Assembly: GCA_947627575.1 (NCBI GenBank)
Contig: CANQWN010000010.1
Location: 1-41,769, forward strand
Source: an uncultured Clostridia bacterium
Lineage (GTDB): Bacteria; Bacillota; Clostridia; Christensenellales; Borkfalkiaceae
Direction of reading: 5' to 3'
DNA: 41,769 bases
Every line of letters starts with the position of its first letter. Within the stretch, counting starts at the first letter, position 1. The notes beneath the pieces were generated by a model that did no database searches, was not told the origin of the DNA, and saw only the letters and a list, made by a program, of their open reading frames with translations. Shown in pieces: positions 1-7,943 of the stretch. Made by a program: the position numbers and the translations under genes.

Positions 1-271
1 TTTTGAATATTGCAGGCAGACGGGCTTAACTTCTGTGGCAAGCCGCAAAGTGCATTTTGCACGAAGCGGCTTTACACGTTTTTGTTAAGCTCGTTTACGC
101 CGAAAGTACTATACGGGACACTGTATGGGAGGACGAGCGCGGATTTCTCAAAACAGCACAGTGCGCTGTTTTGCCGCGCGAGATGAGTGAGCGCATAAGC
201 AAGGCGCGAACGGTGCCCGAGGCGGTTGTTTACCCTGCAACCGCCGAGAAAGGAATAAGGCGCCCCTCTGC
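1..271. other. no supported gene
   Basis: Short open frames occur on both strands here, but none has a ribosome binding site, a recognisable product or a partner gene. I see no RNA gene or clear repeat. It may be the decayed edge of something that continues to the left of the window. Confidence 0.5.
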
Positions 272-300
272 TTGACATACGGAAAAGGAGAAGATATAAT
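272..300 (+). promoter_or_regulatory. perfect sigma-A consensus promoter
   Basis: TTGACA (272-277), 17 bp, TATAAT (295-300): both hexamers match consensus exactly. Transcription would start near 307 and run into the small-ORF cluster that ends at the hairpin near 930. A GGAG lies inside the spacer but would not be transcribed. Confidence 0.75.
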
Positions 301-304
301 CTGA

Positions 305-442
305 ATGAAATGGTTAGATATTCTTTTTCGTGGTTTTAGACCACACAAATCTAAAGATGCACAGTCCCCAAAGCGCAATATCGAGACTGAAAATACAAAA
401 CGAGCAAACATTGCATTGAGAAAATGCAAGAAAGAGAAATAA
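305..442 (+). CDS. possible 45-aa basic peptide
   Basis: An ATG at 305 opens a 45-codon frame rich in Lys/Arg/Asn that overlaps the next frame by 19 bases. It has a hydrophobic start (MKWLDILF) followed by a basic tail. The predicted transcription start of the consensus promoter is at or just past this ATG, so it would have to be read from a leaderless message or from another promoter. I do not recognise it, and it may simply be the leader of the two frames downstream. Confidence 0.3.
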   Translation: MKWLDILFRGFRPHKSKDAQSPKRNIETENTKRANIALRKCKKEK

Positions 443-645
443 CGAAAGGACAGTTACATGTAAATTTACATACGAAGCCATTAGCAGTGGAAAAGCAAAT
501 CGATGAAAAAGGCAGACCTGCTAAAATTCGTTATAGCAAGAACAAAACACGTTCGGTAATCAACCCACATAGCAATGTGGTTGCTTCTATACGAAAATAT
601 GGAAATAAAGAGTTCAACGATGTGAAACGGAGTAAAAAGAAATGA
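424..645 (+). CDS. small basic protein, unknown
   Basis: A 73-aa protein rich in Lys, Arg and Asn with no membrane segment or cysteine. Its codon use and AT content differ from the GC-rich host genes that follow, which suggests acquired DNA. It lies downstream of the perfect promoter at 272-300, and its TGA overlaps the ATG of the next gene (ATGA junction), so the two are probably translationally coupled. The upstream ribosome binding site is weak (only a GAG near the start). No family is recognised; the pair could be toxin/antitoxin-like or plasmid-maintenance cargo, but nothing in the sequence shows that. Confidence 0.5.
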   Translation: MQEREITKGQLHVNLHTKPLAVEKQIDEKGRPAKIRYSKNKTRSVINPHSNVVASIRKYGNKEFNDVKRSKKK

Positions 646-866
646 TAGAATTATCAAAACAAGCAGAGAATTTTTTAAGACAATATGTTTATAAGCAAAT
701 GGGTATACAAAAAGTGACCGAAGAGAATATTGAAGAAATCGTGGAGTTTATTTCAAAACAATACGAGGATCCGCTTTCATTGGCCGCTTCTCGCGGTGAG
801 CGTTTCGACGAATATTTATTGAAATCGGCAAGTCAAACAATTACCGAGCTTACAAAAAACTGGTAG
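642..866 (+). CDS. small helical protein, unknown
   Basis: A 74-aa, mostly charged and probably all-helical soluble protein that starts in the stop codon of the upstream gene. It reads as two amphipathic stretches (residues about 5-20 and 25-45) and a final helix ending in Asn-Trp. It is followed within about 30 bases by a 17-bp perfect hairpin. The gene pair has one promoter, one terminator and composition unlike its neighbours. I do not recognise a family and assign no function. Confidence 0.55.
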   Translation: MIELSKQAENFLRQYVYKQMGIQKVTEENIEEIVEFISKQYEDPLSLAASRGERFDEYLLKSASQTITELTKNW

Positions 867-896
867 TCGATTTTTAAAATTTGCCGATTTGACAGC

Positions 897-936
897 AAAG
901 ATATGTGATTGATTTTATCAATCACATATCTTTTGC
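897..936 (+). terminator. 17-bp perfect stem terminator
   Basis: A perfect 17-bp inverted repeat (897-913 and 917-933) with a 3-nt loop, AT-rich and ending in TTTT. It closes the small-ORF cluster and is unlike the GC-rich host terminators. Confidence 0.7.
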
Positions 937-1020
937 GTTTCCCTATAAAAATCCACTCAATGCGGGCTGTTTTATTTTTAAGCCCATTTCTTTGCCGCGC
1001 CGTTGCCGCCAAAATGCCTG

Positions 1021-1049
1021 TTGACAAGTGGCGTAAGTGGGGTTAAAAT
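1021..1049 (+). promoter_or_regulatory. sigma-A promoter
   Basis: TTGACA (1021-1026), 17 bp, TAAAAT (1044-1049), followed by an AAAAGGGG ribosome binding site at 1065-1072 before the ATG at 1086. Confidence 0.75.
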
Positions 1050-1085
1050 GGTATATATAACTTTAAAAGGGGCAAAAATTGACAT

Positions 1086-2060
1086 ATGTGTACGGCATTG
1101 AATTTTGTTAAAAACAGGCATTATTTCGGCAGAAACCTCGATGTGGAATTCAGTTACGGCGAAAGCATAGCTCTGTCGCCGAGAAATTTTCCTTTGGCGT
1201 TTTCGGACGGCACGCGCGCGGACAGCCATCCGGCAATAATGGGCGTGGCGCACGTAGCCGAAGGTTATCCGCTGTATTTCGACGCAATAAACGAACATGG
1301 ACTGTGCGTTGCGGCGCTTAATTTTCCGCTGTTCGCCCATTATCACGCGCCGTGCAAATCGGGAGTGAATATCGCCCCTTACGAATTTATCCCCCGTATT
1401 CTCTGCACCTGCAAAAGCGTGGAGGAAGCCAAACGCCTGCTTTCTTCCGCGACGGTATGCAACCTAACATTCGGGGAAAACTATCCCAACACAACCCTGC
1501 ATTGGATAATAGCCGACGAAAGCGGCGCGATAGTTGCGGAAAGCGTGAAAGACGGACTTAAAATTTACGATAACCCCGTGGGCGTGCTTACCAACAGCCC
1601 CACCTTCGATATGCAACTGTATGCGCTGAACGATTATATGTCGCTGTCGCCCAATCCGCCCCAAAACAACTTTTCGCCCTCGCTTGCGCTTAAAGCGTAC
1701 AGCCGCGGAATGGGCGCGCTGGGCTTGCCGGGCGACTTTTCTTCCAAATCCCGCTTCGTGCGCGCCGTATTTACACACGAAAATTCCGTTTGCGACAGCG
1801 AAAAGGAAGAACTTGCCCAATTTTTCAGGATTCTGGACGGCGTGGCGCAGCCGAAGGGTTGCGTAAACCTCGGCGGCAAGTACGAATACACCGTCTACAC
1901 CGACGCGTACGACGTTAAAAACCTTGTGTGCTATTACAAAACCTACTTCGGCACCGCGCTTTCCGCCGTGGATATGAAGGCGGAGGACAGGGACGGCGCA
2001 ACCCTTGTAAACTATCCCATAAAAGTTACCGATTCGGTTATTTACGATAACCTTAAATAG
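1086..2060 (+). CDS. choloylglycine hydrolase / bile salt hydrolase family
   Basis: This is an N-terminal-nucleophile hydrolase of the choloylglycine hydrolase/penicillin V acylase family; members cleave the amide bond of conjugated bile acids or of penicillin V and N-acyl-homoserine lactones. At 324 aa it is full length. Catalytic positions are all visible: Cys2 exposed after Met removal, Arg16 and Asp19 (GRNLD), Asn79 (AALNFP), Asn170 (LTNSPTF) and Arg226 in SRFVRAVF after GLPGDFSS. The LTNSPTF and GLPGD(F/Y)SS blocks are typical of Gram-positive gut bile salt hydrolases, so that activity is more likely than penicillin acylase, but substrate choice cannot be read with certainty. No signal peptide, so cytoplasmic. 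It stands alone with its own promoter and terminator. Confidence 0.92.
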   Translation: MCTALNFVKNRHYFGRNLDVEFSYGESIALSPRNFPLAFSDGTRADSHPAIMGVAHVAEGYPLYFDAINEHGLCVAALNFPLFAHYHAPCKSGVNIAPYEFIPRILCTCKSVEEAKRLLSSATVCNLTFGENYPNTTLHWIIADESGAIVAESVKDGLKIYDNPVGVLTNSPTFDMQLYALNDYMSLSPNPPQNNFSPSLALKAYSRGMGALGLPGDFSSKSRFVRAVFTHENSVCDSEKEELAQFFRILDGVAQPKGCVNLGGKYEYTVYTDAYDVKNLVCYYKTYFGTALSAVDMKAEDRDGATLVNYPIKVTDSVIYDNLK

Positions 2061-2070
2061 CTTTTACGTA

Positions 2071-2112
2071 GCGGCTTTGCGCGGAGAAATACTCCGCGCA
2101 AAGCCGCTTTTT
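2071..2112 (+). terminator. intrinsic terminator
   Basis: A 16-bp GC-rich stem (2071-2086 with 2092-2107), AAATA loop, then TTTTT. Confidence 0.85.
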
Positions 2113-2241
2113 CACGCCTGCCGCATTGACCCGAATACATAAAATATTCAAAAATTTAACGCATTTTGCGTATTTTTGCATAATTTCACACAATTGTCAT
2201 ACATAATCATTACAATTTTAAGGTATAGTCCGCTAAATTTG

Positions 2242-2270
2242 TTGCAATTGCCTTATCATAGTGGTATAAT
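2242..2270 (+). promoter_or_regulatory. sigma-A promoter
   Basis: TTGCAA (2242-2247), 17 bp, TATAAT (2265-2270); an AAAAGGGG ribosome binding site precedes the ATG at 2315. Confidence 0.7.
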
Positions 2271-2314
2271 TATAAACAGTTGTTGAAAATATTCATGCTT
2301 AAAAGGGGTTATTT

Positions 2315-3484
2315 ATGAAGAAAATTATCAAAGCGCTGTCCGTGCTTGTCGCGCCGCTGATTATGATGTGCGCTTTCTTTGCGGGCTGTAAAAGCTGTAA
2401 AGGCAAGCATGTAGACGTAGTTGTTTCGGGAAACGTTGACGGCGGCAGCGAATATCCCACGCAGACTCCTATGTACGAGGCGCAGTCCCGTCAGTTGCTT
2501 CAGGAATATATGGACGTCGCAAACAATCATTTGTCGGACGGCGATATCGATATAGAAGATCCGGCGGTGGTGGAAGCCGCCAAAGCGGTTGCGGGCAAGT
2601 TGTACGCATATGCCTGCTATAACGAGAGGTATCTCGAACATTACGTATATTTCAGCGACAAGGACGGCTATACCGATCTCGGAAGCAACGGTTCAGGCGA
2701 ATTGGTTACGCAGGACTTTTACCTCCGTGTGAACGAAAACCTCGAAACGGGCGTAAAGGGCGCGCGCTTCCACAGGACGATAAAAAAAGTAAACCGGGCA
2801 AAGGGCGGCATAAAAACTTTTAAAGGCTTCCTTGAAAACGGCAGAATAAGGATAACAAAGGATACAAACCTTTTGTACCGCTTTGAAGTGGACGACAAGG
2901 ACAGTATACACTACGGCGAAGACGGCACCACGTTAGAGTGCGAATGGAAGACGGGCGAGGATTGGGGCAAACCCGACGCGGAAATGGTGAAGGGCGCATA
3001 CCTTCCCACCGAAGCGGATATCCTTGCCGATATACAAAACGAGGCGGGCGGCGAAAACCCCACCATTCACGGCAATATAAACACCCTTGCGGAAAATATA
3101 GTAAAATACGCGTATATTGTTCCAGACCCCGAGACGAGCAGTTATCTCATCCTAATAAAGATAGACACCGAAGTGGCTAACAACGATTCCGCTTCCCTGA
3201 AGATGCTTCGCCATTCCAACGAAAACGACGACTGTAAGTGGGTGGCGGACAATTCCGACGGAGCTACGGGGCTGGAAGAGGATACCGGCTTGCAGATAGT
3301 TTTCCAGATTTGGGATAACGGCTTGTTCCGTATGTACAACATAACCGAACGTTGGAAGGGCACCGTTAAAATTTACAAGGGCACCGCCAACGTTACCACA
3401 ATTACAACGTACAGCTATTCGGACGCAGATTGCGACCCCGCGCAGTACTTCGTGATGCTTGACGAGGCGGAAAAGGTACGTTAA
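2315..3484 (+). CDS. lipoprotein, unknown function
   Basis: A 389-aa exported lipoprotein. Residues 1-24 form a signal peptide (two Lys, then a hydrophobic core) with the lipobox FAGC and lipidation Cys25, so it should sit on the outer face of the cytoplasmic membrane. The mature part is acidic and hydrophilic, with no further membrane segment and no repeat I can see. A Cys pair directly after the lipobox (CKSCKGK) is unusual. It is monocistronic, with a consensus-like promoter and a strong terminator. I do not recognise the domain; in this lineage, surface lipoproteins of this size are often clade-specific. Confidence 0.8.
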   Translation: MKKIIKALSVLVAPLIMMCAFFAGCKSCKGKHVDVVVSGNVDGGSEYPTQTPMYEAQSRQLLQEYMDVANNHLSDGDIDIEDPAVVEAAKAVAGKLYAYACYNERYLEHYVYFSDKDGYTDLGSNGSGELVTQDFYLRVNENLETGVKGARFHRTIKKVNRAKGGIKTFKGFLENGRIRITKDTNLLYRFEVDDKDSIHYGEDGTTLECEWKTGEDWGKPDAEMVKGAYLPTEADILADIQNEAGGENPTIHGNINTLAENIVKYAYIVPDPETSSYLILIKIDTEVANNDSASLKMLRHSNENDDCKWVADNSDGATGLEEDTGLQIVFQIWDNGLFRMYNITERWKGTVKIYKGTANVTTITTYSYSDADCDPAQYFVMLDEAEKVR

Positions 3485-3507
3485 GGTTTAAACAAGTTAA
3501 ATTTAAT

Positions 3508-3545
3508 ACCGCCCCGCGGCTTTTAAAGCCGCGGGGCGGTTGTTT
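3508..3545 (+). terminator. intrinsic terminator
   Basis: Near-perfect palindrome with 16-base arms (3508-3523 and 3525-3540), very GC-rich, followed by TGTTTT. Confidence 0.85.
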
Positions 3546-3589
3546 TATGCGTGCTTTTACGGCGCGCCGCCCGCCGTTGAAAATTTATA

Positions 3590-3618
3590 TTGACATTTTC
3601 AAAGCCGTTTGGTAAAAT
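3590..3618 (+). promoter_or_regulatory. sigma-A promoter
   Basis: TTGACA (3590-3595), 17 bp, TAAAAT (3613-3618); GGGGGAA before the ATG at 3640. Confidence 0.75.
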
Positions 3619-3639
3619 TATTGTATATACGGGGGAAAT

Positions 3640-4407
3640 ATGGAAGACGATGAAGAATATTCGTATTCTGCTTATTCCGCGCGGACGGGCACGCAGTTAA
3701 AGGAACGCGAGCTTGTCACGGGCGACGACGAAGAATATTCCTATTCCGCATACGCGGGCGAAACGGCGGTTACGGAGGCGGAAGAACGGACGCAGAGTTA
3801 CGGCGATTTTATAATTGAAGAATTTTCGGCGGAAACCAATGTGCCGAGGCTGGCGAAGCTGACGCGCATACCCGCCAACATAGTTACATACATATTTGCG
3901 GTGGTATATGCTGTAGTGGGCGCGCTTTGCGTGTGCATGACGGACGAAATCACGCAAGTTCTCCCCTACGTGGTGGGCGGGATGATGGTGCTTATAGGTT
4001 CCGTCAGGTTTGTCCGCGCGCTTATCAGCCACGAATACAGGCATCTGCGCACCAACCGTACAGCCACTTCGCTTATCGTCACGGCGTTGGGGATAATGAT
4101 TTTGGTACAGCACGTCACGCCCGAAAACGATTCCGCAATCACGTTTATTTCCATAGTTTGGGGCATTTTGGGTCTGTTCGAGGGCGCGCACGCATTCAAT
4201 CACGCGTTCAAACGCATAGCCAATTCCGAACGGTGCGTATATTACCTCATAAAGGGGCTGATAGAATGTATAGTCGCCTTTATGCTTTTGTACGAACCCG
4301 ATAACCACGATACCCATCATTTCCACATAATAGTATTCGGCGCGCAACTTATTTTCGACGCCATAACGATGATACCGCAGGTTAAATCATTCCTTGCGAT
4401 GAAGTAG
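3640..4407 (+). CDS. DUF308/HdeD-like membrane protein with repeated N-terminus
   Basis: A 255-aa membrane protein. Residues 1-75 are acidic and cytoplasmic, and contain a duplicated block DDEEYSYSAY (about 3-12 and 29-38). Residues about 78-245 hold six hydrophobic segments in short hairpins, the pattern of the DUF308/HdeD family (in E. coli HdeD is linked to acid resistance, but the biochemical role is unknown). His-rich loop (HDTHHFH) between helices 5 and 6. The next gene starts 7 bases after the stop, so they are co-transcribed. The family assignment comes from the helix pattern and G-rich second helices, not from a catalytic motif. Confidence 0.7.
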   Translation: MEDDEEYSYSAYSARTGTQLKERELVTGDDEEYSYSAYAGETAVTEAEERTQSYGDFIIEEFSAETNVPRLAKLTRIPANIVTYIFAVVYAVVGALCVCMTDEITQVLPYVVGGMMVLIGSVRFVRALISHEYRHLRTNRTATSLIVTALGIMILVQHVTPENDSAITFISIVWGILGLFEGAHAFNHAFKRIANSERCVYYLIKGLIECIVAFMLLYEPDNHDTHHFHIIVFGAQLIFDAITMIPQVKSFLAMK

Positions 4408-4414
4408 GTTTTAT

Positions 4415-4615
4415 ATGTCAAAGTGGGACGTTTTGAAATTATCCCAAACTTTCGACGGGGAATTCGACCCCGCCGATTTCACCCCGGAAGAGCTGTGCGA
4501 GCTTTTGGGCAGACTTTCCGACGGCGATTCGCCGGAGGACGTCCGCAGGAAATATTTTGAATTTTACGACGACGTGAAGGACCGCACGCTGGAAAAGCAC
4601 AAGTGGTCCGATTGA
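4415..4615 (+). CDS. small acidic protein, unknown
   Basis: A 66-aa soluble, Asp/Glu-rich protein with a DFTPEELCELLGRLSDGDSPEDVRRKY core likely to form two helices. It follows the DUF308-like gene by 7 bases in the same transcript and is closed by the shared terminator with the convergent DeoR gene. It has host-like codon use. No family is recognised. Confidence 0.65.
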   Translation: MSKWDVLKLSQTFDGEFDPADFTPEELCELLGRLSDGDSPEDVRRKYFEFYDDVKDRTLEKHKWSD

Positions 4616-4646
4616 AGCCACGCCTTATTTACGGGCGGGCAAACAT

Positions 4647-4686
4647 AAAAAAAAGCCGCGGCTTTGCGCCGCGGCAAATTTTTTAT
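4647..4686. terminator. bidirectional terminator
   Basis: GCCGCGGC at 4655-4662 and 4668-4675 flanked by an A-run on the left and a T-run on the right, so it works for both converging transcripts (4415 gene and the DeoR gene). Confidence 0.85.
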
Positions 4687-4687
4687 A

Positions 4688-5446
4688 TTACATAACAACT
4701 ATGTTCTTGCTTTCAAACAGTTCCTTGTATTCCTTGGGGAAGTGGTCGTCGGTGATAAGCACGTCTATATCTTCGATATGGGCGAAGGTGTAGGGGTTTA
4801 TCTTGCCTATCTTGCTGCTGTCAAGCATCATAAATACCTGCCTTGCCTTTCTGAACACGTTTTTCAGCAAATCGCTTTCTATCTGGCTGTTGCAGGAAAA
4901 GCCCTGTTCGGGCGTGAACGCCGTCGCCGAAACGATGGCTATTTCAAAGTTGGTAAGTTCAAAGTAATCTTTCGAGGCGGGGGAAGCGGTGGAAAGGTTG
5001 TCTTTCATAAGCTGTCCGCCTACCACGGTGATGTTTATGTTTTTCTTCTGCGCAAGTTCCATAGCCACGGCTATGCCGTTCGTAAACACGTTGCACTTTG
5101 TATCCGCCATTTCCTTTGAAAGGTACATCGCGGTGGTGCCGCCGTCAAGGAATATGCTTACGCCCTCGTCGATAAGCCCCGCAACTTTCTGCGCTATCAC
5201 AATCTTCGCGTCGGTATTTATCGTCGTCTTTTTGGTGTATTCCTCGCCGGAAACTTTCTGAACTTCCTTTACGGACATAGCCCCGCCGCGTATGCGGATA
5301 ATACGTCCGTCCTCTTCAAGCTGAAAGAGGTCGCGCCGCAAAGTCATCTGCGATACGTTGGGAAACACTTCTTCAAGCTGTTCCAGCGTCATCCTGCCGC
5401 GTTTGTCAAGTATTTCTGCTATTTCTTCAATTCTTTCTCTCTTCAT
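4688..5446 (-). CDS. DeoR-family transcriptional repressor
   Basis: A 252-aa DeoR/GlpR-type regulator. Residues 1-57 form the winged helix-turn-helix (MTLEQLEEVF then SQMTLRRDLFQLEEDG and the wing IIRIRGGA), the classical DeoR signature. Residues about 75-235 are the sugar-phosphate isomerase-like effector domain (IFLDGGTTAMYL and VFTNGIAVAMEL). The family senses phosphorylated sugars; the effector here cannot be named because no sugar operon is next to it. It is transcribed alone, converging on the small acidic gene. A perfect palindrome in its own leader suggests autoregulation. Ribosome binding site is weak (GGGA). Confidence 0.9.
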   Translation of the reverse strand: MKRERIEEIAEILDKRGRMTLEQLEEVFPNVSQMTLRRDLFQLEEDGRIIRIRGGAMSVKEVQKVSGEEYTKKTTINTDAKIVIAQKVAGLIDEGVSIFLDGGTTAMYLSKEMADTKCNVFTNGIAVAMELAQKKNINITVVGGQLMKDNLSTASPASKDYFELTNFEIAIVSATAFTPEQGFSCNSQIESDLLKNVFRKARQVFMMLDSSKIGKINPYTFAHIEDIDVLITDDHFPKEYKELFESKNIVVM

Positions 5447-5461
5447 AAAGTAATTCCCGTC

Positions 5462-5478
5462 GTGTTAAAAAATAACAC
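5462..5478. promoter_or_regulatory. palindromic operator candidate
   Basis: GTGTTA-AAAAA-TAACAC, a perfect 6-bp inverted repeat between the predicted transcription start and the DeoR-family gene. It is placed to block its own gene; binding by that protein is inference. Confidence 0.5.
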
Positions 5479-5498
5479 CTAAATTTTCTCGTAAACAC

Positions 5499-5527
5499 AT
5501 TGTACGATATTAACAAAAAAAAGTCAA
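5499..5527 (-). promoter_or_regulatory. sigma-A promoter for DeoR gene
   Basis: On the minus strand TTGACT (5527-5522), 17 bp, TACAAT (5504-5499). Confidence 0.65.
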
Positions 5528-5661
5528 GTAAATTAACATAAATAGTGGAAAATATTTTTAAAAATGTTATTTTTTATCAATTTTTAAATTCCGCGGGGGA
5601 GGACGCGGCTGCCCTTCCGCCGTAAATATCGATATATGTTGCGTATTCCGCTTTAAAACGC

Positions 5662-5690
5662 TTGCATTATTTCCGCGGTTATAATATAAT
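5662..5690 (+). promoter_or_regulatory. sigma-A promoter for cysE operon
   Basis: TTGCAT (5662-5667), 17 bp, TATAAT (5685-5690). It begins the long structured leader upstream of cysE. Confidence 0.65.
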
Positions 5691-5732
5691 CATTATGCAA
5701 AACTTTAAAACCCAAAACGGAAAAACGCCTAT

Positions 5733-5938
5733 AAAACCCGTTTCAGAGAGGGGAGCCACCGGCTGTAAGTTCCCTGCGGGCAGGGCGGTATGCGCCGTCT
5801 GAACTTTGTAAGTTCGGGGTCGGGTCAATACCCCGCGCCTGCCTGCGTAACGGGCAAAGATAAGGCTTTTTTAAAAAAAGCGAAGTAAAGTGGAACAGCG
5901 CCGCCGCGCCTTTACATAAAAATGTAGGGGCGCGGTTT
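5733..5938 (+). promoter_or_regulatory. T-box riboswitch, probably tRNA-Cys
   Basis: The leader starts a Stem I with ACCCG (5736-5740) pairing to CGGGT (5821-5825), followed by an AGAGAG block and a GGCUGUAAG-type distal loop. The T-box motif is at 5887-5900 (AAAGTGGAACAGCG against the family AGGGTGGNACCGCG). A terminator follows: CCGCGCC (5904-5910) with GGCGCGG (5929-5935) and an inner TTTACAT/ATGTA stem. The bulge reads UGGA, which would pair with an acceptor end whose discriminator is U, as in tRNA-Cys, and not with A73 of tRNA-Ala. A UGC at 5791-5793 is a candidate specifier. Uncharged tRNA should allow readthrough into cysE-cysS-alaS. Confidence 0.75.
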
Positions 5939-5962
5939 ACGTATAATTACCGCCCGCGCAGG

Positions 5963-6544
5963 GTGAATATGTTTTTTTCTCGTCTGCGGCAGGATCTTAA
6001 AGCGGCAAAAACCAACGATCCCGCCGCGCGGAATTATCTGCAAATTCTGCTTACATATCCGGGCGTGCACGCGTTAAGCTGGCACCGCCTTGCGCACGGG
6101 CTGTTCAAACTTCGTTTAAAACTGCTTGCGGAAATCGTCGCAAACACGGCAAGGTTTTTCACGGGGATAGACATACATCCCGCGGCTGAAATTTCCCCCG
6201 GGGTGTTCATAGATCACGGCGGCGGAGTGGTTATAGGCGAAACGGCGGAGGTGGGCTTCGGCACGGTGCTGTATCAGGGCTGTACCCTCGGCGGCACGGG
6301 CAAGCAAAGCGGCAAGCGCCACCCCACGGTGGGCAGGTTTTGCGTAATTTCCGCGGGCGCAAAAATTTTGGGCAACGTAACCGTGGGCGACTATGCGAAG
6401 ATAGGCGCGGGCGCGGTTGTTCTGCAATCCGTCCCCCCGTACGCCACGGCGGTGGGCATACCCGCAAAAGTGGTGCGCATACACGGTTTGCCGTGCGGCG
6501 AAAATGCGCAAAATACCGATAATGCAGGCGGTGAAAATCAATGA
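5963..6544 (+). CDS. cysE: serine O-acetyltransferase
   Basis: Acetylates L-serine with acetyl-CoA to O-acetylserine, the first committed step of cysteine synthesis. The 193-aa protein is the short bacterial form: a helical N-terminus (about 1-60) and a left-handed beta-helix of hexapeptide repeats (about 65-175), with the active-site block DHGGGVVIGETAEVG and the acetyl-CoA loop GGTGKQSGKRHPTVG. It begins with GTG at 5963 or, two codons later, ATG at 5969; the spacing of the weak GGGTG does not decide. It overlaps cysS by 4 bases (ATGA), and a Cys-type T-box precedes it, so expression should rise when cysteine or charged tRNA-Cys is scarce. Confidence 0.93.
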   Translation: MNMFFSRLRQDLKAAKTNDPAARNYLQILLTYPGVHALSWHRLAHGLFKLRLKLLAEIVANTARFFTGIDIHPAAEISPGVFIDHGGGVVIGETAEVGFGTVLYQGCTLGGTGKQSGKRHPTVGRFCVISAGAKILGNVTVGDYAKIGAGAVVLQSVPPYATAVGIPAKVVRIHGLPCGENAQNTDNAGGENQ

Positions 6545-7935
6545 AAATTTATAATACTCTTACGCGCAGCAAACAGGAATTCGTTCCCCTCGAAGAGGGC
6601 AAGGTGAAGATGTACGCCTGCGGCATAACCGTTTCGGGCGAGCCGCACATAGGGCACGCTTTTCAGGCGCTTATATACGATATTATAAGGAAATATCTCG
6701 AAAAGAAAGGTTATGCCGTAACTTACGCCCGCAACTATACCGACGTGGACGACAAGATAATAGCCAAAAGCAAACAGACGGGCATACCCGCGGACAAGTA
6801 CGCCGCCGATATGATTGAAAAGACGGACGAAATAATGCGCCGCTTTGCCGTGGACGACCCCACGCTTTGGCTTAAAGCCACCGACAATATCGGTAATATT
6901 ATAAAGTTTATAACCCAACTTATAAATTCCGGGCACGCCTACGCCGCGGACTGCGGCGACGTGTACTTCGACGTAACGTCCTTTGCAAATTACGGTTGCC
7001 TTTCAAACCGTACCGTAGAGGACATGCTTGACGGCGTGCGCATAGAAAACGGCGAAGAAAAGCGCAACCCCGCCGATTTCGCGCTGTGGAAAGCCGCAAA
7101 GGAGGGCGAAATTTGCTGGGACAGCCCGTGGGGCAAAGGCAGACCGGGCTGGCATATAGAATGTTCCGCGATGAATATGCGCGCCTTCGGGGAACAGATA
7201 GATATCCACGGCGGCGGCAGGGACCTCATTTTCCCCCACCACGAAAACGAGATAGCGCAGACGGAAAGTTTGACGGGCAAACGCTTTGCAACTTTCTGGA
7301 CGCACAACGGACTTATAAAGGTAAACGGGCAAAAGATGTCCAAAAGCCTCGGCAACAGCCTGCTTCTGGAAGATTTGCTGGATAAATACACCAACGAGGC
7401 GATAAAGTTCGCCCTGTTGCAGAACAACTATCACAACGATATAAATATCACGGCGGAGCTGTTCCCCGAAGCCGAAAGCCATCTTTCGTCTTTTTACAGA
7501 ACAATCAAAGCCGTGGAGGAAAAGTTCGGCGCGGGTTCCGCAGGCAACGCGGAAATAGACAAAATGTTCGATAAGTGTATGGACGACGACTTCAACACGT
7601 CGCAGGCGCTTGCCAACCTTTACGGGCTTTTCAAAGGCGTTTCGGCAAAACTTGCCGCGGGGGACAAATCCTGCGCGGACGACGTATTGCAGATAAAGCG
7701 CACGTATTCGCTTTTGGGCATATTCAAAATGACGGCGGACGAATATTTATCCTTCGCCGAAAAACTTAAAGGCGAACAGATCCCCGCCGAAGTTGCCGCC
7801 CTTGCCGAAAGCCGCTGGCAGGCTAAACTCGCCCGCAATTGGGCGGAAGCCGACGGCTTGCGCGCCCGCATAGAGGCGCTGGGCTATGCCGTAAACGACG
7901 GCAAGGACGGATATACCGTACAAAAAAAACATTAA
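6541..7935 (+). CDS. cysS: cysteinyl-tRNA synthetase
   Basis: Class I aminoacyl-tRNA synthetase that charges tRNA-Cys; cytoplasmic monomer. At 464 aa it is normal length. Visible motifs: the zinc ligand Cys27 in YACGITVSG, HIGH at 36-39, the WHIECSAM block with further zinc ligands, DIHGGGRDLIFPHHENEIAQ and KMSKS at 265-269. The C-terminal DALR-type helical part and an extension complete the protein. The start ATG overlaps the cysE stop, so synthesis of cysteine and its use for charging are coupled under one T-box, an arrangement known in Clostridia. Confidence 0.97.
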   Translation: MKIYNTLTRSKQEFVPLEEGKVKMYACGITVSGEPHIGHAFQALIYDIIRKYLEKKGYAVTYARNYTDVDDKIIAKSKQTGIPADKYAADMIEKTDEIMRRFAVDDPTLWLKATDNIGNIIKFITQLINSGHAYAADCGDVYFDVTSFANYGCLSNRTVEDMLDGVRIENGEEKRNPADFALWKAAKEGEICWDSPWGKGRPGWHIECSAMNMRAFGEQIDIHGGGRDLIFPHHENEIAQTESLTGKRFATFWTHNGLIKVNGQKMSKSLGNSLLLEDLLDKYTNEAIKFALLQNNYHNDINITAELFPEAESHLSSFYRTIKAVEEKFGAGSAGNAEIDKMFDKCMDDDFNTSQALANLYGLFKGVSAKLAAGDKSCADDVLQIKRTYSLLGIFKMTADEYLSFAEKLKGEQIPAEVAALAESRWQAKLARNWAEADGLRARIEALGYAVNDGKDGYTVQKKH

Positions 7936-7943
7936 GGTGAGAT

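Noticed and set aside
57-275. Overlapping short frames on both strands near the left edge
   Set aside because: No ribosome binding site, promoter or family; could not be supported.
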